DNA of 64,000 bases from CBDDKZ01 sp965230415 (GTDB taxonomy: Bacteria; Bacteroidota; Bacteroidia; Cytophagales; JAAEPT01): NCBI GenBank assembly GCA_965230415.1, contig CBDDKZ010000005.1, positions 1,054,001-1,118,000 of the forward strand, read 5' to 3'. Below the pieces are notes generated by a model, which searched no databases, was not told where the DNA came from, and saw nothing but the letters and a program-made list of their open reading frames with translations. The translations under genes were made by a program, and so were the position numbers. How positions within the stretch are numbered: position 1 is the stretch's first letter; the number at the start of each line of letters is the position of its first letter. This document shows positions 26,783-35,746 of the stretch, piece after piece.

Positions 26783-27605
26783 AATTTATTTCCCAGTTTT
26801 TGTATTCACCAAGTACTTTTAAGTTTGTTAACAAATGATACAATTGCCCATAACAGGCTTTTATTTGTTCCTGATTTGACCAGATACAATCAATATAAAA
26901 TGTATATTGATCTGGTTTACCTAAAAGAGGTATGGATTGTATTTTTGTTAAATTGATCCCGTGATCAACGATTATTTTTAAAGCCTCTGCCAACGCTCCT
27001 ACTGTATTGGGCAGTTCGAAACTTAAGGTGGCTTTGTTATTAGTCGCAGATAAGAAACGTTCTTTTTGTACAGCCCAAAACCTTGTGAAGTTTAGTTTAT
27101 TTGTTTCTATACTTTCTGAAAGTATTTCCAGGTTATATATTTCGGCTGCCAAATCTCCGGCAATAGCAGCGACCCCCATCTCATGATTTTCCCTGATTTC
27201 CTTTGCACTGTCTGCGGTATCATGATTCTCCTCCAAAACGATATGGGGATGTCGCTCAAAATACTCTTTGCATTGCAATAAGGCCATATAGTGCGATTTT
27301 GCTAATTTAATATCTGAAATCTGCTGACCAGGTAAAGCCATCAAGTTTTGTACTATACGCAATTTGTACTCTCCGGCAATAAATAATCCGTATTCCTTAA
27401 TCAAAGAATAATTTGGCAGGATACTTCCTGCAATGGAATTTTCGATAACCATTAGGCCTTGATCTACCTCTCCGCTAATGACCTTTTCGCAAACTTCTCT
27501 GAATGTTTTGCAATATTCCAGGTCTACTTTCTCTTCATAGTAATTGCGACTTGCAATATCATGAAATGAAGCAGGACCTCCTTGTATGGCTATTTTCTTT
27601 GTCAC
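26760..27605 (-). CDS. pheA: Prephenate dehydratase
   Basis: A 281-residue enzyme converting prephenate to phenylpyruvate in phenylalanine synthesis. The catalytic domain opens KIAIQGGPASFHD, has the VIENSIAGS region and the TRF catalytic motif (NFTRFWAV, about 168-175), followed by an ACT regulatory domain (about 190-275). The ACT motif that is ESRP in many homologues reads QSIP here, so phenylalanine feedback may differ. No chorismate mutase is fused; that activity is on the DAHP synthase at 54870-55970. Confidence 0.92.
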   Translation of the reverse strand: MTKKIAIQGGPASFHDIASRNYYEEKVDLEYCKTFREVCEKVISGEVDQGLMVIENSIAGSILPNYSLIKEYGLFIAGEYKLRIVQNLMALPGQQISDIKLAKSHYMALLQCKEYFERHPHIVLEENHDTADSAKEIRENHEMGVAAIAGDLAAEIYNLEILSESIETNKLNFTRFWAVQKERFLSATNNKATLSFELPNTVGALAEALKIIVDHGINLTKIQSIPLLGKPDQYTFYIDCIWSNQEQIKACYGQLYHLLTNLKVLGEYKNWEINYDHITGK

Positions 27606-27616
27606 TGCTACTCCTG

Positions 27617-28138
27617 TTAGTATAACTGTCTAATTTCACTCTTAACGAAGACGAGTGCATTGCGCACCGGATCTTGATTTAATTGAATAATTTCATCAAA
27701 AATTGCCTTAGCCAGCTCAACGCCTTTCGCATCCGGAACTACTTTCTCGGAAGCCCTGTTCACCATGGTATTTATATCTTCCATGGCCTGCTTTACCAAA
27801 TCCCAAGCCTGGTCGCTCATATATACCTGTTGAGATAAATTATGATTATACTCTTCGCGGATTGCTGCAAGCAGACTTTGATGTAATTGCGCCACCGTGA
27901 AGGAAGGGTCATTTACACGAATGATTAAATTATTAGGAGAGATGCGTTCAAGTAAAAGGCTCACACGTTCATATGCCTGTAATCTGGCAGGTAATATTAA
28001 CTCCTTATTTTTGAGTCTAATCTCAACTAAACTCTTCTCAAATTGTTTCGTTAAGAAGATTCGAGTAGTCAAATACATAGCAACGAGTACAGCTGCAGCC
28101 GGTAAAACTAGTGCTAGAAATAAAGTAATTTGATCCAT
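27617..28138 (-). CDS. Hypothetical single-pass membrane protein
   Basis: A 173-residue protein with one N-terminal membrane helix (about residues 5-27) followed by a mostly alpha-helical cytoplasmic region (LPARLQAYERVSLLLERISP, a basic QLHQSLLAAIREEYNHNLSQQ helix, and VRNALVFVKSEIRQLY at the end). I recall similar short proteins upstream of pheA in other Bacteroidota but not a function. It ends 11 bases before pheA and probably shares its mRNA. Confidence 0.68.
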   Translation of the reverse strand: MDQITLFLALVLPAAAVLVAMYLTTRIFLTKQFEKSLVEIRLKNKELILPARLQAYERVSLLLERISPNNLIIRVNDPSFTVAQLHQSLLAAIREEYNHNLSQQVYMSDQAWDLVKQAMEDINTMVNRASEKVVPDAKGVELAKAIFDEIIQLNQDPVRNALVFVKSEIRQLY

Positions 28139-28306
28139 AATTTTTTATTAATAAGCAAAATTAAAATTATTAGCGAAGAAGTCTAAGGCTATTTAAAATA
28201 GCTGCTATTTTTTCCCTGTAAAACGTAAGTTCAACAGAGTATTTGTATATTTGTATACTTAAGTCACCCTCCACCTAATATTAACTTAGATTTCCTCAAA
28301 CGTTAC

Positions 28307-28597
28307 ATGCAATTGCCTATAAAAATAACAGAACGAGCCCTGGAAGAAATCAAAAATATTTTAAATAGAAAGGGAATCCCTGAAGGATACGGTTTACGTG
28401 TCGCCGTTAAAGGAAATGGCTGTGCAGGTGTTCAGTATATACTTGGATTTGATCAATATAATGACGAAGATCTGAGCTATGAGGAAAAAGGCATACAAGT
28501 ATTTATAAAAAAGAAAGACCTTATGCATTTATTCGGACAGGAAATCGATTATATAAATACCGACGATGCAACGGGTTTCGTTTTTGACAAAAGTTAA
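28307..28597 (+). CDS. IscA/HesB-like protein lacking C-terminal cysteines
   Basis: A 96-residue A-type iron-sulphur carrier fold (ITERALEEIKNIL, GLRVAVKGNGCAGVQY, INTDDATGFVF). Of the three cysteines that normally hold the cluster, only the first (C39, in GNGCAG) remains; the protein ends DKS where IscA/ErpA have a CxC pair. It therefore cannot form the usual three-Cys site alone. A -7-like TATATTTG lies at 28246-28253. It converges with folB, their ends four bases apart. A scaffold or degenerate paralogue is likely. Confidence 0.82.
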   Translation: MQLPIKITERALEEIKNILNRKGIPEGYGLRVAVKGNGCAGVQYILGFDQYNDEDLSYEEKGIQVFIKKKDLMHLFGQEIDYINTDDATGFVFDKS

Positions 28598-28601
28598 TAA
28601 A

Positions 28602-28958
28602 TTAGGGTGCTGTTGAATAGTAAACAGAAGAAGCACTGCAACGTCCTCCAAAAGGCGGGTTTTTCTTTTTCACTTCTATTTCTATTTCCGCTGTAGTATT
28701 CAGTGCTTTGATCTTAGAGACGATATTTTGTGCTACCTCTTCCAAAAGGCTCCTTGGAATACTCATTTCTTCTTTAACTATTTGATACAATAAAGTATAA
28801 TCAATACTTTGGTGTATATCTTTGATCCTTTCAGACTCCTGCATACCTGTATTAATACTCACTGCCAGATCAATCTGGTACAAATTTCCTAATACACGTT
28901 CTTCTTCGTAAAGTCCATGATAGGCTTTACAAAGTATACTTTCTAATCTAATCTCCAC
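28602..28958 (-). CDS. folB: Dihydroneopterin aldolase
   Basis: Cleaves 7,8-dihydroneopterin to 6-hydroxymethyl-dihydropterin in folate synthesis. The family pattern is present: IRLESILCKAYHGLYEEER near the start, the SIDYTLLY strand, SLLEEVAQNI (catalytic Glu) and EVKKKNPPFGG with the conserved Lys. I chose the GTG at 28958, one base past the DivIVA stop, because it gives the usual length of 118 residues. The longer frame to 29033 would run inside the DivIVA gene. Confidence 0.86.
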   Translation of the reverse strand: MEIRLESILCKAYHGLYEEERVLGNLYQIDLAVSINTGMQESERIKDIHQSIDYTLLYQIVKEEMSIPRSLLEEVAQNIVSKIKALNTTAEIEIEVKKKNPPFGGRCSASSVYYSTAP

Positions 28959-28959
28959 T

Positions 28960-29784
28960 TTATATTTGATCAAAAAACGAACCTTTATTCCCTTCCTCTG
29001 GCTTTTCCGGTTCAGGTTTTTCTTTTGACTCACCTTCTACAGAAGCTTCTGAATGTCTCTGGTTTGCTATTTCGTTGGTATCTTCGTCTTTGTCATTTTC
29101 TAATATTGGTGACGCCAATGCCGCATTTCCTTCTTTACTTTCGTTGGCAGAAAAACCTTCATTTACCTGGTTAATAATTAAATCTTCGGGTTTAGATACC
29201 TGGTAAGCATCCAGATCCAAGCCCCCAATTTTAAAAGTATCAGGTACTTTGGACAAATCAAGTTTAGTTTTTTGATCATTTACCCGCTTAACACGCTCAA
29301 TAGTGTCACTAGCCAGATTCTTAAGTTGCATAACCACATTATCACGATGGTTTTCTATCGAGCGAAAATCACGTTCAAGGTCTTTAATTTGTTCTTTAAC
29401 ATCTCCTAAGGTATTGCGCACAATCAATTCTGCCTCTTCAATCATGCTCTTGGCTTGTTGTTTAGCATCATTCAATACGGCCTCAGCATTCATTTGAGCT
29501 TCACGAAGCTGTAACTCAGCAGATTTATTAGCCTGATCGATCATATTAGCACCGGTATCTTCAGCCGTTTTAAGTGCTTTATAAAGGGAAGATTCTACTT
29601 CTCGCAATTTTTGAACATCTTTTTGTGCTTCTTCTAATTTGGCCTGAAGACGACTATTTTCATCAATTAAACGTTCCCATTCATTAGAAAGGCTTTGTAA
29701 GAATGCATCAACCTCATCCTTATCATAGCCTCTCAGCTTCTTTTCAAATTCTTTTTGACGTATTTCAAGAGGTGTTATTTTCAT
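28960..29784 (-). CDS. DivIVA-domain coiled-coil protein
   Basis: A 274-residue protein with the DivIVA N-terminal domain (MKITPLEIRQKEFEKKLRGY, then KDEVDAFLQSLSNEWERL) followed by a long coiled coil (about 40-175) and an acidic, low-complexity C-terminal tail (about 215-270) ending GSFFDQI. DivIVA proteins mark curved membranes and poles and recruit division or growth factors; the Bacteroidota version is little studied. It lies between a WD40 gene and folB in a compact minus-strand set. Confidence 0.88.
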   Translation of the reverse strand: MKITPLEIRQKEFEKKLRGYDKDEVDAFLQSLSNEWERLIDENSRLQAKLEEAQKDVQKLREVESSLYKALKTAEDTGANMIDQANKSAELQLREAQMNAEAVLNDAKQQAKSMIEEAELIVRNTLGDVKEQIKDLERDFRSIENHRDNVVMQLKNLASDTIERVKRVNDQKTKLDLSKVPDTFKIGGLDLDAYQVSKPEDLIINQVNEGFSANESKEGNAALASPILENDKDEDTNEIANQRHSEASVEGESKEKPEPEKPEEGNKGSFFDQI

Positions 29785-29790
29785 CTTACT

Positions 29791-30696
29791 CTATTTTTTA
29801 ATACTCCACAATGCTAATTGGCGGTCGTCGCTACAAGAAACAAGTCTTTCACCGTCGGCAGACCACGCTAACTTATTAATAGATGTTCCGTGTCCGGCAT
29901 GTCTGGTTTTATCCAGTACTTTCAAAAGACGTTTTGTTTGTGCGTCCCAAACTTTAATTGACTTATCCATACTACATGTAGCGAATAAATCGCCTTGTGG
30001 TCTGTAGGCCACGTGATTAATGGCATACATATGAGCTATTACATCATCTGTCAGACTTAGTTTTTCACAATCCCACACTTTGAAATGTGCATCCCTGCTC
30101 GTGCTCAATAATTGCTGCTCGTTTTGTGATAAACTAACACAAAATACTGAATTATCGTGACCCGACAGCTCTTTTAGCAATACAAAATCATTTTTATCTA
30201 TTACTTTTATGTTATTATCACTACAACCTACAAATAAAAGCTTTTTGCCCACCGCAACACTCCTTGCACTTCTTAACGAACATTTGAGCTTTCTTGTTAT
30301 ACGAAAGTCCTGAAGATTAATCTCTATGAGATTGCCATTTCCTGTTGTTGCATATAGAAAGGATTCAACGATTTTCAAATCAAATATTTCGGTATTACCT
30401 AAGCGCAGGGAGGCAACTTCTTTGTTATTACTAAGATCGATTAGATGCAGGCCCTCAAAATTTTCACCAACTATTAGTTGATTAGCGTCCTTGTGGTAAG
30501 CAATCGAATATACCGAATGATTTAATTTAGCCACTAAAACCCCATCGTTTTCAACATCATTTCTCCACTTTACGACCATGCCATCCCCGGCACCCGAAAA
30601 AATAAAAGGATCTTCTCCATTTACAACGGTGTATATACAATCATTATGCCCGGTTAAACAGGCTGTTTTTCTTACAAGCAATTGACTCATTTGCAA
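29791..30696 (-). CDS. WD40-repeat propeller protein
   Basis: A 301-residue cytoplasmic protein with no signal peptide, made of about seven WD40 blades (for example KELSGHDNSVFCVSLS, LLSTSRDAHFKVWD, FATCSMDKSIKVWDAQ, LVSCSDDRQLALWSIKK). WD40 proteins are protein-binding platforms, and the partner is unknown. It lies six bases upstream of the divIVA gene, so a joint function is possible but unproven. Confidence 0.88.
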   Translation of the reverse strand: MQMSQLLVRKTACLTGHNDCIYTVVNGEDPFIFSGAGDGMVVKWRNDVENDGVLVAKLNHSVYSIAYHKDANQLIVGENFEGLHLIDLSNNKEVASLRLGNTEIFDLKIVESFLYATTGNGNLIEINLQDFRITRKLKCSLRSARSVAVGKKLLFVGCSDNNIKVIDKNDFVLLKELSGHDNSVFCVSLSQNEQQLLSTSRDAHFKVWDCEKLSLTDDVIAHMYAINHVAYRPQGDLFATCSMDKSIKVWDAQTKRLLKVLDKTRHAGHGTSINKLAWSADGERLVSCSDDRQLALWSIKK

Positions 30697-30783
30697 TTCA
30701 CTTCCTAATAACGTGAATTAACAGCAGTTAAAAGTAAGTTCAACACGTTAATTTTTCGTAAATTTAAAAATAAAAACACACAA

Positions 30784-31425
30784 GTGCCTTTCATACAAAA
30801 GGAAGATATCAACAAAGAACGCTGTTGGGGCGTTTGGGAAATTTGTGAAACCGAAGAACAATTGCTTCGACTCGCTCAGATGAAGGAGAAGGAGCTTGAT
30901 TACCTGAACACAATTATCCACCCACAAAAGCGACTTGAACATCTTGCCGGCCGTTGTGCTGCGAAAGCATTATTGTCAGAAAAAAAATGTTCCTGCACTA
31001 CCATTATCAGAAATGAAATAGGCAGACCGGTACTTCCGAATAACGAAGCGAAAGTGAGCATTAGTCACTCGGGCAAATATGCTGCAGCAATTGTTGACCT
31101 GAGTTGCGATGTTGGCATTGACATTCAACAGCTTGATGAAAAACTACATATAGTGGCTCCCAGAATTCTTTCCGAAAGGGAGCTCAAAATGTCATCTAAC
31201 ATTCAACAAAAAGCTATTATGTGGGGGGCTAAGGAAGCATTGTATAAACTCACGGCCAAAGAAGGCATCGATTTCCGCACCAACTTATGTATAGAAGATT
31301 TCCCACGAGATGATGAACAAACACTTTCAGCAACTATATACCTAAACGGGAAAACTGATAAGTACCAATTAATTTATCAATTACTGGATAACGACGATTA
31401 TATTGTGGTCTTAAACATTGCCTAA
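30784..31425 (+). CDS. 4'-phosphopantetheinyl transferase
   Basis: A 213-residue Sfp-type enzyme that attaches 4'-phosphopantetheine to acyl or peptidyl carrier proteins. Diagnostic motifs are present: GRPVLPNNEAKVSISHSG, the Mg-binding VGIDIQQL and the WGAKEALYKL (W-x-x-KEA-x-x-K) motif. The start codon is GTG, since no ATG lies upstream in frame. The redoxin gene begins directly after its stop. Its carrier-protein target is not visible here. Confidence 0.87.
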   Translation: MPFIQKEDINKERCWGVWEICETEEQLLRLAQMKEKELDYLNTIIHPQKRLEHLAGRCAAKALLSEKKCSCTTIIRNEIGRPVLPNNEAKVSISHSGKYAAAIVDLSCDVGIDIQQLDEKLHIVAPRILSERELKMSSNIQQKAIMWGAKEALYKLTAKEGIDFRTNLCIEDFPRDDEQTLSATIYLNGKTDKYQLIYQLLDNDDYIVVLNIA

Positions 31426-32034
31426 ATGAAAGGATTTAAATACCTGCCAATTCTGCTAATTTTCTCGTTGCTTTCGGCAAGTTGGACTAATGAATCATAT
31501 AGCTATGAAATAGGGCAATTCGTCTCTGACTTCAAGTTGTACAATGTTTCCGAAGACACTATTTTCAACCTTTATGAATATCAAAATGAAAAAGCTGTTC
31601 TAATTATTTTCGACGCCAACGATTGTGCTTATTCGAATTATTACAATGAACGTCTACAAAAAATTTATGACAGGTATGAATCGAAGGGTCTAAAATTCCT
31701 ATTCATAAACTCTTTTAATTCAAGAATAAAGCCAAACGAATCCCGGGCAATGATGCAGGAGCGTTCTGACCTGAGAAAAATCAAAGCCCCTTACCTTCAT
31801 GACAAAAACAGAGCTATAGCACATAAATTTGGTGCTACAAAAACGCCAGAAGTCTACTTACTGCATATTGAGCATAGCAAATTTGTACTCAAATACAAAG
31901 GTGCTATAGACGACAATGCTCAGGTAGCTTCTGACGTGGACACCCCCTATCTGGAAAATGCCCTGGAGGCATTATTTAGTGGTGAAAAAATAGCACACCC
32001 TGTTACTAATACCATCGGTTGCAGAATTCAATAG
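31426..32034 (+). CDS. Exported thioredoxin-fold (redoxin) protein
   Basis: A 202-residue protein with a signal peptide (about residues 1-22) and an AhpC/TSA-like thioredoxin fold. The active-site position reads DANDCAYSNYY, so there is a single Cys (C67) and no CxxC pair. A second Cys (C199) lies in the conserved-looking end GCRIQ. Similar Bacteroidota redoxins end in a GCxI motif. Starting at the base after the phosphopantetheinyl transferase stop, it is co-transcribed. A single-Cys peroxidase or thiol-reductase-like role is plausible. Confidence 0.8.
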   Translation: MKGFKYLPILLIFSLLSASWTNESYSYEIGQFVSDFKLYNVSEDTIFNLYEYQNEKAVLIIFDANDCAYSNYYNERLQKIYDRYESKGLKFLFINSFNSRIKPNESRAMMQERSDLRKIKAPYLHDKNRAIAHKFGATKTPEVYLLHIEHSKFVLKYKGAIDDNAQVASDVDTPYLENALEALFSGEKIAHPVTNTIGCRIQ

Positions 32035-32050
32035 TGTGTTTCAGCCTTTA

Positions 32051-32887
32051 TTAGTTTATTTCCATTGCCTCCATTAAAGAGCGTATATCTGCCACTTTTT
32101 CCTTTTCACCTAGTTTCTCAAATGAAACGATTAGATTTCTCAACATTCGAGTAATAATGTCGAAGTTGTTACAAGGTTCAAAAAACTGATCTAATGGTTG
32201 TAAGTTAAGTTGCAACACATAGTTTTCTATATCGTTCTTCGAAAAAATAAGTCCCCTGTTAAAAGCATTGACATAAAACTGAGTATCATTATTTATATAG
32301 GTAAGCACAAATAAATTGGGCAAGTTCACGCCATAAATGGGCAACTTTAATTTTTGGGCCACCATCATATAAATAGCACAAAGCGATATAGGATTTCCCT
32401 TCCTTGTTTGTAACACGATATTAATCATGGAATTGGAAGGCGAATGAAAATTTTTAGAATTCGGACCAAACCTGAGTTTCCCAAACAGCACGCTGTTGAT
32501 CATTTTAATTTGATCGTAGGGGTTGGGGTCGTTTTTCATTTCCAGCCATACCTCGTAATAGATCTGTTCGAGTGTTTGCTTTAATTCGGAAAGTTCCAGA
32601 TCGGGGTAATGGTATGTTGCAATTAACCACATACCTTCCAACAAATCCTGTTCTTTGCTATTTTTCCATTCGACCAGCTTATTTTTAAGCACATCGAATT
32701 GAACGACATGGATCAGTTCTTCAATTCTTTTTTGAATATTGGGATTTAAATTATTCTCCCATTCTTCTTCCAAATAAGGGATAATAGATTCTCCAAGAGA
32801 CAATAATTTATTTTCTACATGAATCAACACCTCATTATCCGTATCGTCAAGTAGCGATATTAAAGCCTTTAATTCCGATTGATTCAT
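32051..32887 (-). CDS. SirB1/transglutaminase-like protein
   Basis: A 278-residue protein with an N-terminal helical-repeat region (about 1-85) and a SirB1-type transglutaminase-like domain (about 90-235). Recognisable segments are NSVLFGKLRFGPN, NSMINIVLQTRKGNPISLCAIYMMVAQKLKLPIYGVNLP and FYVNAFNRG. The family is widespread but its reaction is unclear; it may be a non-catalytic protease-like fold. It ends nine bases from the acyl-CoA carboxyltransferase start and is probably downstream in that operon. Confidence 0.83.
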   Translation of the reverse strand: MNQSELKALISLLDDTDNEVLIHVENKLLSLGESIIPYLEEEWENNLNPNIQKRIEELIHVVQFDVLKNKLVEWKNSKEQDLLEGMWLIATYHYPDLELSELKQTLEQIYYEVWLEMKNDPNPYDQIKMINSVLFGKLRFGPNSKNFHSPSNSMINIVLQTRKGNPISLCAIYMMVAQKLKLPIYGVNLPNLFVLTYINNDTQFYVNAFNRGLIFSKNDIENYVLQLNLQPLDQFFEPCNNFDIITRMLRNLIVSFEKLGEKEKVADIRSLMEAMEIN

Positions 32888-32895
32888 TACGAGTT

Positions 32896-34524
32896 TTAAG
32901 TTTGCAACAGACCAAGGTTAAAAGTCGAAAGTTCACCTTTGGTATTAGCTGCCTCGATACCCATGGAAATAACTTTCCTTGTTTCTCTTGGGTCTATTAT
33001 GGCATCGACCCAAAGTCTGGCAGCGGCATAATACGGAGATAACTGTTCGTTGTATTGGTCTATAATTTCCTGTTTCATTTTTTCCGTTTCCTCAGAACTC
33101 AATTCCTTGTCCTGTGATTTTTGGGCAGCAATTTTAATTTGCAATAATGTTTTAGCAGCCGAAGCACCACTCATCACCCCCATTTGGGCTGTGGGCCAGC
33201 TAACTATGAGATTAGGGTCGAACGCTTTTCCACACATAGCGTAATTGCCGGCTCCATAAGAATTCCCTATTATCACGGTAAACTTAGGTACCACACAATT
33301 AGACATGGCCTGTACCATTTTAGCGCCATCTTTAATAATACCACCATGTTCGGCCTTACTACCTACCATAAACCCACTAACATCTTGTAAAAATACCAGG
33401 GGTATTTTTTTCTGATTACAATTCATAATGAAGCGTGCAGCTTTATCGGCAGCATCTGAATAAATAACACCTCCCATTCTCATTTCACCCTTCCCAGATT
33501 TCACGATTTCACGCTGATTGGCAACTATACCTACGGACCAGCCATCAATACGGGCATAAGCACAGACCAGTGTTTTACCATACGTTTTTTTATATTCCGT
33601 CAACCGGGAATCATCTACCATGCACTTTATAAGCGCACGCACATCATAAGGTTTTGCCCTATCTAATGGCAGATAACCAAAGATACGATCGATATCTTCT
33701 TTGGGGTCTACAGGCTGCTCTCTGTTGAACCCCGTTTTTGTACCTTCGCCAATCTTACCAATTAACTCACGAATTGTTTCTATGCATTCGGTATCATCCT
33801 TACACTTGTAATCCGTTACACCAGAAATTTCAGAATGTGTTTCGGCTCCTCCCAATGTTTCGTTATCGATATCTTCGCCAATAGCCGCCTTTACCAAATA
33901 ACTTCCGGCCAGAAAAATGGTGCCGGTTTTTTCCACTATCAAAGCCTCATCAGACATTATTGGGAGATAAGCACCACCGGCAACACAACTACCCATAATT
34001 GCCGCAATTTGCACAATTCCCATGGCCGACATTTGTGCGTTATTTCTAAATATACGTCCGAAATGCTCTTTATCGGGAAAGACTTCTTCTTGCATAGGTA
34101 AAAATACGCCGGCACTATCTACCAAATAGATAATTGGAATACGGTTTTCCATAGCAATTTCCTGTGCACGTAGATTTTTCTTTGCTGTCATAGGAAACCA
34201 CGCACCAGCTTTCACAGTAGCGTCGTTGGCCACTACTATACATTGCTTTCCACAAACATAGCCAATCACCACCACCACTCCTGCTGAAGGACAACCACCG
34301 TGTTCTTCATACATTCCTTCTGCTGCCAGGGCTCCAATTTCTACGGAATCGCTACCTTTATCAAGTAATAGTTCAATGCGCTCCCTTGCTGTAAACTTAC
34401 CTTTCTTCTTGTGCTTTTCAATGCGAGATTGTCCACCTCCCAAATAAACATTGCTCAATCGATACTTCAATTTATCGACCAGTTGTTTATTAAAGTCGCT
34501 ATTCTTATTAAACTCGATATCCAT
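32896..34524 (-). CDS. Acyl-CoA carboxylase carboxyltransferase subunit
   Basis: A 542-residue crotonase-superfamily carboxyltransferase with KGKFTARERIELLLD, GGCPSAGVV, VDSAGVFLPMQEEVFPD, VAGGAYLPIMSDE and a C-terminal VIGNSYGAGNYAMCG region. The closest described types are methylcrotonoyl-CoA or acyl-CoA carboxylase beta chains, which transfer carboxyl from biotin to an acyl-CoA. No biotin carboxylase or biotin carrier gene is nearby. The substrate (propionyl, acetyl or methylcrotonyl) is undecided, with MCC-beta slightly favoured. Confidence 0.88.
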   Translation of the reverse strand: MDIEFNKNSDFNKQLVDKLKYRLSNVYLGGGQSRIEKHKKKGKFTARERIELLLDKGSDSVEIGALAAEGMYEEHGGCPSAGVVVVIGYVCGKQCIVVANDATVKAGAWFPMTAKKNLRAQEIAMENRIPIIYLVDSAGVFLPMQEEVFPDKEHFGRIFRNNAQMSAMGIVQIAAIMGSCVAGGAYLPIMSDEALIVEKTGTIFLAGSYLVKAAIGEDIDNETLGGAETHSEISGVTDYKCKDDTECIETIRELIGKIGEGTKTGFNREQPVDPKEDIDRIFGYLPLDRAKPYDVRALIKCMVDDSRLTEYKKTYGKTLVCAYARIDGWSVGIVANQREIVKSGKGEMRMGGVIYSDAADKAARFIMNCNQKKIPLVFLQDVSGFMVGSKAEHGGIIKDGAKMVQAMSNCVVPKFTVIIGNSYGAGNYAMCGKAFDPNLIVSWPTAQMGVMSGASAAKTLLQIKIAAQKSQDKELSSEETEKMKQEIIDQYNEQLSPYYAAARLWVDAIIDPRETRKVISMGIEAANTKGELSTFNLGLLQT

Positions 34525-34596
34525 GTTGAATTATACGATCAATGCTCGCAGTAGTATAATTTATTTAGAAGAAAAGCGCCGGGCATAACTAATGGA

Positions 34597-35535
34597 TTAT
34601 TGCTGTGGTCCCGACCATTTTGGTTTCTTGCGTCCCAGAGGCGCCATAAAATCTTTAGGTTCCTGTTCGAAGTGCATCAACAATTTTTGTAGTTTGGTCA
34701 AAGTCGTATTCAATTGTTCGTAAAGACCATCTTCTGTAAATAGTTTCCCCACAGTTCCTTTACCCTCGTTGATAGTAGAAGTCAATGTTTCCAGATTCCC
34801 CAAAACATCGTTGAGCTGTGCAACGGTCTTTTTTAACTCCATACCTGACACAGAATCAGCTACGGTATTTAATTTTGAAACCACCGGTTTCAGGCCGACA
34901 ACTACAGAATCAGCTTCTTTGGCAATTTTGTTTAGTGTAATCTGCAAACCCTCAAGTTGCTTTGCCGTTGTTGTTATAAAACCATCTACATTCGTTGGTA
35001 AACCTTTAAGTTCCGCACTTACTACTTCCAAGTTTGCCAAAATTTTGGCCAGGCTTTCTTCCGGTGCTACAAGTTGGCTCACTCCACCCAAAATGGTGTC
35101 CAGTTTCATAATTATAGGACGGGCTCTTTCCTCTATGCCTTCCATAATAGAGGCTTCTTTATCAGAAATAAGACGTTCTCCACCTTCATAGATCACATCG
35201 CCTTTGTTCAGTACAAGCTTCATGGCCTTGCCATTAATAAGGCCATCGTCTCCAAGAGATATAATTGTTTTGTTGGTGATTTCAACGTCGCCATTAACAC
35301 TCACCGTTACTTTCAAACTATCCTGATTTATTAATTCTATATCGTGCACTCTACCAACTGTATATCCATTAACAGTAACCGGATTGGACACGGTTAAACC
35401 ATCGATATCATCCAGCATGCACCAGTATTTTTTATCGGTTGAGAAAAAGTCCTGCCCCTTTAAATAGTTGAATCCTATGTACAAAATACTTGAACAAATA
35501 ATTACTAGTAAACCAACTTTTACTTCTTTTCTCAT
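34597..35535 (-). CDS. MCE/MlaD-family lipid transport protein (1)
   Basis: A 312-residue protein anchored by an N-terminal helix (about 7-24), followed by an MCE domain (about 35-115, KYWCMLDDIDGLTVSNPVTV, NGYTVGRV) and a long helical region (about 130-290) that may form a needle-like coiled coil. Such proteins carry phospholipids between the membranes. A close paralogue follows upstream at 35747, and LptD is divergently placed 1.3 kb further, a grouping common in Bacteroidota. Confidence 0.88.
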   Translation of the reverse strand: MRKEVKVGLLVIICSSILYIGFNYLKGQDFFSTDKKYWCMLDDIDGLTVSNPVTVNGYTVGRVHDIELINQDSLKVTVSVNGDVEITNKTIISLGDDGLINGKAMKLVLNKGDVIYEGGERLISDKEASIMEGIEERARPIIMKLDTILGGVSQLVAPEESLAKILANLEVVSAELKGLPTNVDGFITTTAKQLEGLQITLNKIAKEADSVVVGLKPVVSKLNTVADSVSGMELKKTVAQLNDVLGNLETLTSTINEGKGTVGKLFTEDGLYEQLNTTLTKLQKLLMHFEQEPKDFMAPLGRKKPKWSGPQQ

Positions 35536-35746
35536 TGCGTTTCTTTAACTAATCGAGAATTTCACGTAACAACTTCTCAATGCCTAATATACGATCTTCA
35601 GGCAAAAAATCTTAAAAAGATTCAAATTTATGCATTCATAAATTGAACCGTTCAATAATAAAACTATAAGCTGTTCTTACTCCAAGATGGTTGGTTATTT
35701 GTTCCTTTTGAAAAACGAACACCAGAACAATTAAACTACGGATGTG

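Noticed and set aside
28959..29033. Longer FolB frame starting at 29033 inside divIVA
   Set aside because: The extra Lys/Arg-rich N-terminus is not part of FolB; GTG 28958 after the DivIVA stop gives the normal length.
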